From Solen grandis (taxonomy: Eukaryota; Mollusca; Bivalvia; Adapedonta; Solenidae), in assembly GCA_021229015.1 (NCBI GenBank), contig CM037777.1, positions 52,397,554 through 52,461,553 on the forward strand: a stretch of DNA of 64,000 nt. The letters run 5' to 3'. Made by a program: the position numbers and the translations under genes. The stretch's first letter is position 1. Every line of letters starts with the position of its first letter. The notes under the pieces were generated by a model. That model saw only the letters and a list, made by a program, of their open reading frames with translations. It was not told where the DNA came from and searched no databases. Shown one piece after another: positions 45,245 through 57,951 of this stretch.

Positions 45245-46217
45245 AAACAGAGGGCCAAGATGGCCCTGTGTTTCTCACCTGAGTAAGATTGCTTTGTTAG
45301 GCATGATTACCAAAAATGTGGCATCTAAAGTATACTACTCAAAATTTGCTAAGGATCACTTAGTGAAATCCCATTTACTTGTGTATTTGATAGATTTGCT
45401 TTTGACGATCACCATTTTGAGTGATACCTCTTAGCTGGTTTATTTGATTATTTGAGGCAATAATAATAATCATTACAAGTTGCCTTTCCAATCATTATAT
45501 TAAATAATTCAAGTGTTCTGATATGCAATGAACAATTAGTGATCCTTAGCAAATTTTGAGTAGAATTTTTGCAATGTTTTTCTAACATTTGCCTAAGTAA
45601 CCTAGATTTTGACCCTACCTAAATTTGCACTCATCTGGGATTTCAAGGAGACAAACATTCTGACCAAATTGAGCCAAAAATGTGACCTCTACATGTTCAT
45701 CATGTGACCTCTACATGTTCATCATAGGCTCTTTCTAAGATTTGCCCTGGCTACCTACTTTTTGACACCACATGACCCACTTTAAAACTCATCCTAGATT
45801 TCATGTAAACAAACATTCTAACCAAGTTACATGAAGGTTGGGCCAAAAATGTGGCCTCTAGTGTGTTCACATGGTTTTTCTAAGATTTGACCTGGTGACC
45901 TATTTTTGACCCCACATGACCCAATTTCAAACTCATCCAAGATATCATGAAGAAAATCATCTTCACTACATTTTCTGAAGATTGGGCTAAATCTGGAGTT
46001 TTTTCTAAGATTTGACCTGGTGACCTAGTTTTTGACCCTACATGACCCAATTTCAATCGTATTTGAGATATCATGTAGCCAAACATCCTGACCAAATTAC
46101 ATGAAGATTGGGCTAAAATTGTTGACTCTAGAGTGTTTATAAGCTTGTTAATGACTGAACATGCATGACAGACAATGGACAAAAAGCTCATCATGAGCAC
46201 AAGTGCTCAGGTGAGCT
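45245..46217 (+). mobile_element. Pearl/Helentron-like element, family A, CCTGGTGACC core
   Basis: Starts AACAGAGGGCCAAGATGGCCC followed by CTCACCTGAG and ends AGCTCATCATGAGCACAAGTGCTCAGGTGAGCT. The core units (TTTCTAAGATTTGACCTGGTGACC, split here for length: TTTCTAAGATTTGACC, then TGGTGACC) differ from the other family A cores, showing that one pair of ends carries several unrelated cores. Confidence 0.68.
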
Positions 46218-47749
46218 AAAAACATATTACCTGAAATCATTACATCATTTTTTTTTCACTATTTTTTTCAGTGAATCTTCAACTATTAAAGCCACTTACA
46301 GTTACAGGTACACATCCCTCTCCACTTTTTACTATCAAGTTATATACAAGGACACTATTGTGAGAACACAAGTGTTTCCTCCAGAGCACGTTTTTGACGC
46401 TCTTTTTTCAGGTTTGATGCAATAAAATTCGGTCTGTGTGTTTTCCGTGACGCAGGTTTTTTTTTGTCACATTGATGCTACTTGAAACCTTAAAAGAGTG
46501 GGAAAGATGTAAGAATCTTGCTGTGCAGCAGCATTGGTCAAGAAAGGCATGTGTAATATGCCCATAGTCACATTAAAAATCAAAATGTCACATCATTTTT
46601 TTGCATTGGATGCGCCTGTCACATTCCGTTTTTTCGGACACGCCCAATAAAAGCCCAAAAGAGGGGAATTCCATTGCTAACTATAACAAATCATAGAGAG
46701 GGATAAATATTATTGATTCATCGAGGCATTGGTGTATCAACCAATCTGTGTCTTTTTCAAGAAAGAATCCGAGAGGGATACGTAGTATTGATTTTAATCG
46801 AGGCATTGGTACCGTGCTTTGTATTTACATGTGACAATTGTTCTTCTGCTTCCGAAGTCAGATGTATGCATCTTTTATCAAATATTATCCTCTTGCAATT
46901 TCATTGTTAACTTGATTTTTATAATAGCCAATAGTTAAAGTAATATTCTTGAAATGCCGACACCTTGTTTTCTTATTTTTTTTATTTTGCAAGTCTCTTT
47001 CCAATAGGTATGTACATGTACCTAAAAAATGATAACCAAACAGTATAGTGTTGTCAAAATGAAACTAGAAAGAACATTTTCTACTGGAAACAAGGAACTT
47101 ATTGTCTATTTACGGTTGGTTACTGTAATAATAATGCAAAAATCACATTAGTTTAATTGCTTGCCCTTAATTAATTGTTTTGCCAGAAATTGTTTTGAAC
47201 TGAAAAAAAAGCACTTATTGTTTTTTATACAGTCGCTGGGCTGTATATTCCATACAGTATACGGAAATTACAGTGAGTCCCGTTCTGTATTGTGAAATAT
47301 AGAAAAGAAAATATACTAGCAGTCATGTACTATAACAATGACGAATGTGGATTGTTATGCAATATTGGCCATGATATGGTTTCTAGACTATAGTCTTTTT
47401 CATTTGTTTCTGTGATGGTCATTTTTCTGTGATTATACATGTTTTTTTGCAACTTTTCAATTAAAATATTAATTTGTCATTTTATGTCTTTTCTTAAAAG
47501 TTTCAATTTTATGATGGATTGAGTTTATTGTTATTATGCACTTTAGACTTAGAATCACTTTAAAAAGCAAGTTGAAGTTGTTTCATAAAATGTCACATTT
47601 GATTTTGAAAATGTCATATTGATTTTGCCTCAGAAAGGGCCAAAGGGGGGTCAAACATGACTCACTAAAAGTCAGAGCTGGAAGAAACACTGGAACACAG
47701 GTATATAAGCTGTTTTGGCCTAAAAACATATAGTTTAACTTATACTCAC
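46218..47749. other. SPT20 first intron segment, no gene
   Basis: Includes an imperfect direct repeat of about 75 bp (GAGAGGGATA..ATTGATT..TCGAGGCATTGGT near 46698 and 46771). No exon found. Confidence 0.4.
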
Positions 47750-47785
47750 CTCTGCATACTCTACCACCCTCTCATAGGCGGTCAT
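47750..47785 (-). CDS. SUPT20H: SPT20 homologue, coding exon 1 (start codon)
   Basis: On the minus strand ATG at 47785 opens MTAYERVVEYAE and ends at the donor GAG/GTGAGT. The in-frame codon five codons above the conserved part is TGA, so this ATG is the likely start; the match to the vertebrate N terminus begins within a few residues of it. The exon continues upstream as 5' untranslated sequence to an acceptor near 47826 (CCTTTTAG) or 47815. Visible coding over five exons is 366 bases, 122 residues; the vertebrate protein is several times longer. The promoter and any further non-coding exon should lie to the right, toward the divergent OTUD4 gene. Confidence 0.83.
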
Positions 47786-48019
47786 CCTGCTGATCAGCGT
47801 AAGGTCATCTCATCCTCTTAATTTACCTAAAAGGACATGTTAGTTATTAAGTGCTACATTACTTACACCTTAGCTATTAAGTGCTATATTACTTGCAATC
47901 TTATTAAAATCAGCTCTTCATTTTCGCTCCAAAGATCTGACAACATGAAAGGCTGTCTCAAGTTGACCTTTATGTCATGAATGTTAATAAGAAAATGATA
48001 CCAATATGCGCATATCAAA

Positions 48020-49085
48020 ATGCAGGACTCAGATTTAATTTTTTTCCCCACTTGCAAAAAAATGCAAGTGCCTTTATTATCAACTTACAAATTCCCAGAT
48101 TTACTTGCAAATTATTTTACTTTCATGGAAATTACTTGCGATGGGCTTGTATATAAAAATATCAGGATCACTGTTTCACAAATTAATGGATTTTTAAAAA
48201 GTGATTATGCTTCAAAAATGGCGCATTTCAATATTTAACCCTTTCCCTCATAGAGGAAACCATGAAAAGACCTATGCAAACAACATAAACCAGATCAGCC
48301 TGCGAGTGATCAGGTTTTATGCTGTTCGCTGCTCCTCAGTGGTCTGGAAATGAGGATTTTGTAATTAAATTTGGTATGGTTTAACTGTGGTTTTCTGCAT
48401 ATCAGGCTTTATGTGGTACCTATTGAGTGCGTCAAAATGAGTCTATATGAGGGAAAGGGTTATACCATTTTTTTTTGCATATGTGTGTTTGATTTGTCGA
48501 TTTAAGATTCTGTGCTTCATTCATTGACATCACCAGATTTAATAATAATAAAAAAAAAATCTTTCGTTTTTCCATCAACGTCAGACGCGTTTCCATTGGA
48601 AAGTAGGACTTATTAAAATCTGGCTTGCAATGTCGATATGAGGGTGTGGGTAACTTTAATTGATTAAAAATTAAATTAATATCATAATTTAAACTTTAAT
48701 AATTATTACAATAATTCAAAAATAAATAAATAAATCAAGTATTAATATTCATTAGGGAAAATATTTAGGGTACATATGTGTCCGCATGTTATGTACCACA
48801 GTTGACAGACCGGACCCATATTTTATACTAGTTACACAACAATATACCTGTGTAAATTGCGCTTGTTATATTTAAAACAAGCCAGGATTGTTTAGTTTTG
48901 AAGATGTTAGTGATTATGTTATTGAAATATTTTATTTAGACATGTTTAAGAAAATGTTAGAGCCAAAATTTTCACTCGCAAAAAAATGCTTGTGGTATAA
49001 AATTAAACTTGGAAACTTCATTTCTACTCGCAATTTGATCTGAAAGGTTTAAATTTGGAAATCTGAATACCGTGATGATATATGC
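48020..49085. repeat. Possible diverged inverted element around a MITE
   Basis: The segment starts GACTCAGATTT..CACTTGCAAAAAAATGC and ends with the loosely complementary AAATCTGAATACCG, with a second ACTCGCAAAAAAATGC near 48975. It may be an old transposon that received the TTAA MITE at 48235. Weak evidence. Confidence 0.3.
48235..48463 (+). mobile_element. TTAA MITE (copy 8, hairpin centre deleted)
   Basis: Both ends are recognisable (3' end mutated to GGGTTATA). The hairpin centre is lost (CAGCCTGCGAGTGATCAGG), removing part of both arms. Confidence 0.82.
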
Positions 49086-50814
49086 AAAATTAAAATTTCC
49101 ATTCAATGCCGTTTACTTGCAAATATTTACAAAGTTATACCCAAGCATTTTGAAGTTGATGATTTGACTGGCTAATCAAAGGTCAATTTGAATCAATCTT
49201 TAAAGCTATGTTCCTACCTAGCGAGCATCGGTTAGAATATGGTTTCTATGAGATTGCATTACTTGTTTCAGATGTCAAATATGTTTTTTGTAAACAACTA
49301 ATTATTTGAGGACATTTTGACCAATAAAAAAAATCATAAAGAGCTGGACATTTTAACTAAATTACAATTTGTATTAGGATGTTTTACCTTGGGACGAATC
49401 GATTAAAAGCAAATAAGTAAATAAAGTTTGCATTCTCATTACGAAATTAGTGCATATCAGTAGTTTTACTACAGTATGTAAAATTGTTGAACTTCAATTG
49501 AGACACAAACAAAAATAATAAATGACAGCGAAATAACAACCCGGTACATTGCCTTCTCTATAGGTGTCAAATTTTTAACAAAATAAACATTGCTATGAAC
49601 ATGGATTTAAATGTTTTAATGTTGAAATAAAGATGTTATAGAACCTTATGTTAAACTGTTATCTATTTACTTTAGCAAATAAATATTTCCCGTTGTTTAC
49701 AATTTCTGTAAATGTGCCCGAATCCGGTGTTACTGTGAGAACCACTTTCTGTGATATTCACATGATCTCTATGTTGAACGATGTCATCCTCTGCTTCAAT
49801 GCCGCTCAATATACAGTTATTTTAACTAGCCGACATAAGCTTACGAAAATCAATTTAGGCTACATTACTATATTAATACAGCAAGGACAAAACAACAACA
49901 TCAACACCAACACCCCTAAACAAGAACAAAACAAAGCAAAAAAGAAAAAAAAAAAAAAAACATAAAGCATTTTGTTCAAAGTTGATTTCTACTCTCCCTT
50001 GTTTTATGTTGGTAAAATTTTGTTTCCTGAGTGTAGGTCACTTTGCACGGGAAAGCGCTATTTTTCGTAAACGCTCTTTGCATTTGGGAAATTCCGGTTA
50101 TATATAGAAACTGGATACCACGTGTTCCACTTGTCATAATCTAAAACATAGCGTCTTTACTAGTCCCGGGTAGCAAATTCGTAAGTGTTGTTAAAAGTTT
50201 AAGCCTGTGAAGTGAGTGCAAAAGCAAAGAGTAAATGTGATCAATTATGTGATGGGACATTCTTAAAGACTTTAAAATTCTAAATTTAGGTTCAATACCG
50301 TTCGTAACGCTAGTACCTGTGATGGAGAAACCACCTATTTTTTTCTATTTATTTATTTACAACAACGGAAAGTTGCATTGGTTAACCATGCCCTTGCGTC
50401 AGTAGATGGGTGTTGATAGACGTAATACACACATGTAGTTTTAAATCAAATTCTAAGTCAATGACTCAATGGCCATTTGTGAATAAGCTGTTTTAAGAGC
50501 GCAGATTGATTGGGAAATCAAATTACCGCCAAACGAACATGAACAAATTTTTTTTTTTTTGCAAGACAATGTAAAGGTCAATATATATTTTAATAAATTG
50601 AAATGGTATGATATATACGATCGTACATATTCCACCACGTTGCCAGCTGTTCCACACTCTATATTTAATATTTTATTTATGGATACGCTAAACAATGAAA
50701 ATATATTATTTTCATTATATCAGGTAACTTCATTAAAAAAGAAAGAAAATTCTGATCGTGTTATTTCCATTTGTGAAAATGTGTGCAAAATAACATTACT
50801 GGAAATACAAATTT
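49086..50814. other. Intergenic DNA between SPT20 and OTUD4; possible promoter features
   Basis: A+T-rich with an A-run at 49947-49961. Around 50090-50130 a TATATATAGAA box-like motif lies 15-20 bases before CACGTG, in sequence richer in CG than its surroundings. This could be promoter DNA but nothing downstream on the plus strand looks like a gene, so it is only noted. Confidence 0.3.
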
Positions 50815-52784
50815 CAGGGATGAGAATTTGGATAAAGTAGTGCAATAAAATGGCGACAGAGTGCGTTTTCTCCTCAAAATCGCGTCATTTTCGATTAATT
50901 CAAGAGCCTATTTTCTAGAGTACCTTTCTCCGGGCAGGTAAGCACCATTTTAATTGCATCAATTCTTGTAGTTTTCTTAAACACCCTGCAGCAAAGTTTC
51001 GAATCGACAGACTTTTTTTCATCTGAATTCTTGGTAAAGTAGGCGAGATATTATGTTTTGACCCCAAACAGTAGGTCTTTTAATCCTAATGTACATGTTA
51101 GCATCTTTTTAATGAAAAATTGTAACTGCTCTGAAATGTGTTTTTAAGGTAGATTTTTTGTTGATCTGTTGTAGATCTAGGGAAACTATACGGATAAAGT
51201 AGGCTATCGTTTTCCGTTCCTAATGTTACTTGCATGTGCAAAAATTCAGTTCATTTTTGCATCAAAGAACGTGGTTCTTTTTCTGCTGACTTTGTCTGCT
51301 GACCTTTGCTTACCGTACAGCGAAAACGAAGGTATATGATTCTATGACACAGAGATGTGTATATCCTGAAAGGAGAGTACAACTAGGACTGTGCCAAACA
51401 TACTTACATAGTGAGTGCATCACTTTGATGTCTTAACGGAAATTGTAATAATTCATTCAAAAATCTTGACTATGAGATATAAGTGACATTGCTATTGCTG
51501 TCAGTTTCAAACAGCACCATATTTTGAGTATTTTGAGTTGTTCTACTAAATGGAAGGAAATAAAGATAGCCTAATGCATTGTATATGAGAAAATATAACA
51601 ATCATTCAACAACTAAAGCTAGTGGAAAAATCGCATTATAAACCTTTGCATTTTAACTTTTTTTCTCGTTTTGATACGACTAAATTTGCACATGGGATTT
51701 TTTCATAAGCAACTTTAAACAGTTATAATATATTGATGTTTCTTTCCGAACAGATATCATACGTTTGACTTGCGGGCTTGGAGAAAGAAGTGCGAACACG
51801 TATCAACAAAACTGAACGCGGTCATGAGTGAGATGGGAATTACTCGAAAATGCTCCCAAGAAAACGATGGGGCTTAAAAACTTTAATGTGTGGTCACTGT
51901 ATGACTGGTCTACTTAAAATGCAAAGATCTTATCTGAAGTACTTATTAGTCTTGAAAATGTGTTAATTTTTGCACCTTTCTTTGGGTCGGGACAACCCAG
52001 AGGCAAATGTGTAGGCCTTCCCACAAACCACTCATGGGTCCTTTTACCGGCATAAAAGTCCAGGTGGTCCTTGTGGTGGCTCACAAAACAGGATCTTTAT
52101 ATTATATTTGTGGAATATTTCCTGCCACAAATGACGCACACCTGAGACTGCGCCACGTGTGTTGTTCTAATATCCAAAGCAGAAGCTACAATATAGACAC
52201 TTCACCTCTTTTGTCTCACCGTGCGTATTGCATCTAAGAAAATACAGATATAAAATACATTTTGAATTTTGAAAGCACGATATATTGAAAGGTTATTTTG
52301 TCATATATAGATAACGATGATATGGGTAATTACTTAAAATTTTAAAGGTTTTTAAAAAGGAATGATACCCCTTTACGACCTGTCAACTGATTCATTTACA
52401 TTATATCGTAATTTCAAAAAAAAAAAAAAAGAAAAAAAAAAAGATGTACTGTGATGCAGCAAACAATATATGTCGTGAAAATAAGTGTTAATCGTGATTT
52501 AAATGCCATACTTTATCCGAAAATTAATGTAATGAATGTGCCAGCTGTCTACAGCATTTACAAGGTGCATCATTGCCATGACAACGAATATGAATACTGT
52601 ACTCAGTGCTTCTTCTCATTTCTCTTCCACATTTTATGCCCGGAGAAAGGTACTCTAGAAAATAGGCTCTTTCAATTAATCGAAAACCGTACGTTAATGA
52701 AGAAAAAGACGCGAATTTGAGGATTCTGTCGCCATATTATTTCACTACTTAATCCAAACTAAGGTCACGTGATTCTCATCCCTG
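50815..52784. mobile_element. DNA transposon with long terminal inverted repeats (1.97 kb)
   Basis: Left arm 50815-50935 and right arm 52638-52784 are complementary over more than 110 bases with indels. They begin CAGGGATGAGAAT and share GGCGACAGA, TTTTCGATTAATT and GAGCCTATTTTCTAGAGTAC. The element is flanked on both sides by AATTT (50810-50814, 52785-52789), a possible 5-bp target duplication, although AT-rich matches arise by chance. The 1.7-kb interior has no transposase frame that I can recognise; the frame at 52007-52237 is short. Superfamily not determined. Confidence 0.72.
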
Positions 52785-54960
52785 AATTTACCTTTGTTTA
52801 GCTGCCTGAGTGATTGAAAATAGAAATCTACAACAAAAAATCAAAACCATCCATTTTGACGTCGTAAACGAGCATCATAGTGCAATATAATTATTATGTC
52901 TTATTCGTGATCTAAACACATGGCAGTTGCAAAGCTGGATATGCTCGTTTGGGACAAGAATAAAACACAACACTGTTATAGTTTTGTAATGGGCATTTAT
53001 TATATGCCGGTAATATAATTATTATTTATGAACATTTCCTCTAAATGCCACAGTTGATGTATTTAAGGACTTCCTTTTTTTTAATCTGTCGGGTATGAAA
53101 GAAAACTTAGAGTTTATTAGTTTCTTATGCTAAATTTCCTGATTAAATCCTAATAAATTGGCAACCTTGGAAAAGCAAATTCATCCTCTTTTAAGGCTAC
53201 GATTACAAATAAAGAACTGTTGACGGACGGCGTATGTTTTACCCAATGGACAGCGATTGCAGTCGGGCGGTGACATCTTAATGTTTTACTCATCGGACTT
53301 TAAGTACTTACTAATTAATTAACAGCGATCGGGCGATTTTTTTTCGATGTCAGGGAGGTCAAAAATAAGTCAACCGGGCACCGTCCTTTCGCTTGGATCA
53401 GGCGGTGGCCGTACGACTTTTCCAGTTACAAAAACAACAACAAACTAGAAGTCGTTTGTTTAAGATATAAACGGAGCGGCTTTCCGTTTGCTTATTCCAA
53501 AGGTATTGAACATATAAGTTAATACAAAGAAATAGGATAATGATGCATAATAATGTAAGATTTAATACGTAAATCAAATCATCATTATCATAAATATATA
53601 CTTATGTTCAAAAATAAGCTTTAAATCCTTTTTTTTTTATCTCCTTAAGAGGATATTGAGAAAGCATAAATATGGATCTTATTTGATTACGCAACCGTTA
53701 AAAAAAAACAACCCAACAAAAAACAGGAAAATTTTAAGATAATACTATCCTCAAGAATATTTTTCTTACGTTATTCATTCGATTTTTTTTTTTTATTCTT
53801 TATTTAATATCCATTTCTTCGTAAGCAAGCATATGACATGAATTTGTGTATCTCCACATCATGGATGATTTTCCCCAGTCGGACTTAGGCATTAGATCAA
53901 TGGCCATCAAATTTAAAAAAATGATATATAGTAGTTAAAAAAATACCCCCAGATACTCACCCATCAGAATGCATCTCCATCATACTAAGATTTCATTCCT
54001 CCCCCCCCCTCCCCCCCCCACCAGTACTCTATCACATTCAGAATTTGCCACCCAGCGGAAAAATTCTTGACCCGGGCCAGTATGTACCGGTATATGTTGT
54101 AGGTATATATTGAAGAGTTGTATTTTGTATAACTGTGTTCTTTTCATCATTTCTGTAAAAGTAATATAAATTTTGTGACAAAAGTGTTTTTTTTTAACTT
54201 GAATATAATTTTTAATTAAAAATATGTTAATTGAATGAAAAAATGTCAGTAAGCAAAAATAAATTTTACTGTATATAAAATATGTAGAATTTTGTTGTTT
54301 ATTTGATAATCTTACATCAAATATAATGGTAGTTCCAACTGTATCACTTAATGACATTGTGCTCTAGCTCAATTGGGTGTGTATGAACAAATATTCTCAA
54401 CGTTAAAGTTTTTTTTTTATTTATATTTTTATTTTTATTTTTTTTATTCTTTTCACCTCACCTCTTCCTTTATTCTTTGGATGTTTAAGTCATACCAACG
54501 GTCAAAACCTATGTAATTCCAACTCTTTCTTGTACTTAGTCTATGGTGTTTACTGTTTAGGTTATATTGCTTTCATTACATGTCTTCTTCGACAAATATC
54601 TTTCTACCTACCCACTGAAGATAATTGAAAAAAAAAAGAAGAAATATTTTGAGGATGCCCTTGTCATAAAACATCACCACTGGCAGAACCGAGCAAACTT
54701 ATTAATTCAATAGGAAAATAATATGGTCAGAACTCAAATAAATCAATAACACTGCTCTTTTTATCACAAAAGCATAAGAAACACATGAAAGAAAGAAAGA
54801 AAGAAAGACAGAAAGGAGAGAAAAAACAAGGTTTAGATATTTTCGCCTCTGGTTTTACTATGTTTATATTCGCACGACGGTCGTGCCAATAGACACTAAC
54901 ATTGAAATATACGAGCCAATGAAACTCAGTTTTACAAAATTAATTATGTTATCCCACAAT
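52785..54960. other. Intergenic DNA, no gene seen
   Basis: Contains a more CG-containing stretch at 53215-53480 (GGACGGCGTATG, GGCGGTGGCCGTACGAC), C-runs at 54001-54020 and a GAAA repeat at 54788-54812. The minus-strand frame at 53980-54357 is low in complexity and not supported. A 5' non-coding exon of SPT20 could be hidden here but cannot be identified. Confidence 0.35.
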
Positions 54961-55192
54961 TCAAATTATTGTCCATATATATATTTTTTTAGTCCATATA
55001 TATATATTTTTAGTCCACATGTATTTTTAAGTCCATATATATTTTTAGTCCATATATATATATTTTTAGTCCATTTATACATTTTTAGTCCATATATATA
55101 TTTTTAGTCCAAATAATATATTTTTAGTCCATATTTATATTTTTAGTCCATATTTTTAAATTTTTAATTTTATTATATTTCTATTAAAAATA

Positions 55193-55248
<56 letters not shown>

Positions 55249-55250
55249 GT
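54961..55250. repeat. TTTTTAGTCCATATATATA array and (TA)n microsatellite
   Basis: About eight irregular units of TTTTTAGTCCATATATATA between 54975 and 55155, then a pure TA run at about 55197-55243. The hydrophobic frame across it is a repeat artefact. Confidence 0.88.
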
Positions 55251-55937
55251 AAATACAGCTGTAGTAACGAAAATGGTTCGAAGACAATAAATGTATTTCA
55301 AAACAATTATTTAATAACATGACTTTGCACAGCTATACGGTAAAGTAAAAAACTAAACCCAAGCAATTATTATTTTATTGCTCAAGATCCATTGCCTTTA
55401 GGTTTCAAAATATATCATCTAAAGAAAAATAAACAATATTGTTGTGCTGTATGCCTAAAAGTACACCTCTTTGCAAAGTCTAAACAAAATTTACCGTCCT
55501 GTTTCTTTTCTTTATTATCTAAAGGTATCATTTTTAGAAATATATATAATAAAACACACAAACAAATAACTATTATATCATATCCTCTGTTTTGCTATGG
55601 ATTATTGGTTATAAATAAATTATAGCATTCGGCAAGCAAACCATGATTGTTTTTCTTGCCAAATTAAAAAGATTTAAGTACCATATTTGTCATTAAACTT
55701 AGCATGATTTATCCAATAAATACCTATACAAATTACATATATGTATATATATTTTTTTTTCTAAACCTCGTATGAGTGATACAGATATAATGACCAAGGA
55801 GAAGAATAAAAAGAAAAAGTTTGACCCTTCTGGGATTCAAACCCACATCCTCCAGTTTCAAGTCAGTTGATAGTAATTTTTGCCTATTTATTGATGTTTT
55901 TTAACTGGGTTATTAATTAAGGTGTGTGACTATCTAA

Positions 55938-55966
55938 AAACAACAACAACAACAACAACAACAAAA
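55938..55966. repeat. (AAC)n microsatellite
   Basis: Eight or so AAC units; a tRNA-like B-box remnant (GGATTCAAACCCAC, minus sense) lies about 100 bases upstream. Confidence 0.8.
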
Positions 55967-56479
55967 CCAACAACATTTTTCCTCCCCAGACACCCTTCAA
56001 AATGCATCAACATTTTTTTTTTTTCCGGGGGCATGACCCCGGACCCCCCCCCCTAGTACTGACATCACAATCAGATTGTGTGTCCTCACCAGTTGGAAAT
56101 TTTTGGATCCGTCCCTGTTACTTAAGAATATAAAAGTCCTGATACAACAACTGAAATGTGAAACGATATGTATGGGGTTTGATAAACTGATTTATTTCTA
56201 AAGAAAAGGCAAAATAAGAAAGCAAATCAAATTTCAGCGAAGAAGTGCTGACACATGGCGGGAAACTGTGTGTACACATTCCGAGAAGTAGCGAATTGCT
56301 GTTGATTGGCATACATGAAGACTAGAAGACAAGCTGCCCGAGTTGAAATATTGGTGAATGGTATTTCTTTTTGTTTTTATGCAAATTTTAACGTATATAT
56401 TGACCAATTATCACAAATTTTGTAGCGGAATTTAAATCTTGCGCTATTAAAGAAGTGAAACGAAACTAGCACTACTTAA

Positions 56480-56772
56480 GTCTTTACTGTTTTCCAAACC
56501 CATCCTGCACGGGGATGGCATGAAAATCATGATTTTCATAGCCACCACGTGAAGAGTAAGCTTGCATTCAATTCCTGCTGTATCTACGGTTCAAAGGAAT
56601 TACTCGCTGTACGTTTTCAGATTTTCATGTCGAGAAAATGCAATTATTTGTTGTTTATGAGGAGCTTCTTGAACTTCGCATGTTTGACGTCTGACATGAA
56701 CTTTGCATTTTGACGTCTGACACGTGTTAATTTCATTACAGGAATTAGGTGTATCCAAAGACGGAATTTAAG
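56480..56772 (+). promoter_or_regulatory. Putative 5' region of the OTUD4-like gene
   Basis: Just upstream of the first coding exon two copies of TTTGACGTCTGACA (about 56684 and 56710) contain TGACGTC, a CRE-like core, and the second is joined to CACGTG, an E-box. A near-perfect palindrome, TGGCATGAAAATCATG and its complement, lies at 56515-56544. An acceptor-like TTCATTACAG at 56731-56740 means the coding exon may instead be preceded by a spliced leader exon. Regulatory function is inferred only. Confidence 0.35.
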
Positions 56773-56889
56773 ATGAAGAGACAGGTCAGACCTGAGATGT
56801 TTTTGGACCATTATCTCAGCACAATAGGGCTTTGGAGAAAACCTGTTGCCAGTGATGGATTTTGTCTTTTCCGTGCCGTATCTGAGCAG
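56773..56889 (+). CDS. OTUD4: OTUD4-like OTU deubiquitinase, first coding exon
   Basis: ATG at 56773 opens 39 codons (MKRQVRPEMFLDHYLSTIGL, then WRKPVASDGFCLFRAVSEQ) ending at the donor CAG/GTTTTT in phase 0. An in-frame TAG at 56746-56748 excludes a start further upstream in this exon. The block GLWRKPVASDGFCLFRAVSEQ (given in part) matches the start of the OTU domain in OTUD4 (LGLYRK.VA.DGSCLFRAVAEQ). Asp28 and Cys31 occupy the DG.CLFR positions, Cys31 being the predicted catalytic cysteine. OTUD4 removes ubiquitin chains (K48, and K63 when phosphorylated in mammals) and has RNA-binding and DNA-repair links. The catalytic His lies beyond the window. Confidence 0.9.
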
Positions 56890-57951
56890 GTTTTTATATT
56901 ACCTAAAATTCACTTAGATTTACATAGATCCAAAATATTGAATATTCTCAAAACTTCACCAAAGGTTTCCCCCTAAAATGTGTCTACTATTTTCAATATA
57001 ATTCTTCACAAAAGACAATGCCTCAGTTCCACACCAAGCATACTGTATGTGTATGTAATATACTTAAAATCTTTTTTCTAGAAGAAATCAGTCAAATATT
57101 CCAGTTTCACAAAGCATTTTTTAAAGTAGAAATAGTTCTTAATAGCATTATTCTTATGTATATCTTTGGTTAAAATGAATATTATTGCAGAAAGTTTGTC
57201 AAATGAGGCACACAGCATGTTCACAAACAGAATTATTGAATTAACTTGGAACATCAATTAAAGAGCAGTAGTAATAGAAATAAAATCTCAATGTATGTCT
57301 TACATATTAGAATTATTTTCTTGTTAGTCTCCTGTTTGCTCAAACACCATTTTATCTTTGATTCTACACAGTCTGCAAAGAAAATCTAGTTTCATATACC
57401 GTTTAAAGTTTTTCATCAGTCATAAACTTGTTCTTGAATATAAATGAGATAAAGGGTTGAAGTTGCAGCTATAGTACTTCAAATAAACTTGTAATTCTTG
57501 GTATATATGATTTTTACGAAAGGTAGCATGGGGCCATATTTCTATGGCTGTGGTCAAGGTAACTGTTGGTAAAATTAGAAAATGGGGGTTGATAGCTGTT
57601 TGGGAGTTTGTGTTGTTCCCTTTGTTCCCAGTGTTGTGCGACTATTGTTTTACATCAGCCCCAAAATCCAACATCAATACATTGTGTTAAGCAATATTGG
57701 ATACTTTGAGACATATCACCCATATTTCCCTTATAAAATACTGATGAGACGTTTTTTTTGTTGTTGTTTTTTCAGTATATAAGCTGTATAAATGGATTTT
57801 GACCTATTTCTTGAGCCAATCTAATCTAGGTTAACAATCAAAGAGTTTGGAAAAGCACTCATTTCATTGGTTTGCAAAAATTATTTAATGATATACCATC
57901 ATAAGATGTGAGTTTCAGGGTGCACATCTTTCTGACTCATTTGGTAGCAAA
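56890..57951. other. OTUD4 intron 1, left part
   Basis: A+T-rich with a remnant of the CAAACAGAG-type TTAA family at about 57325-57457 (CTCCTGTTTGCTC .. GAGATAAAGGGTTGA). No exon found. Confidence 0.45.

Noticed and set aside
52007..52237. Transposase fragment inside the 1.97-kb TIR element
   Set aside because: No DDE/D, zinc-finger or other transposase motif could be recognised in this 76-residue frame.
53980..54357. 125-residue minus-strand frame
   Set aside because: Spans C-runs and T-runs; Gly run and Lys/Phe-rich content reflect base composition.
54883..55107. Hydrophobic Tyr/Ile/Phe repeat protein
   Set aside because: Translation of the TTTTTAGTCCATATATATA array.
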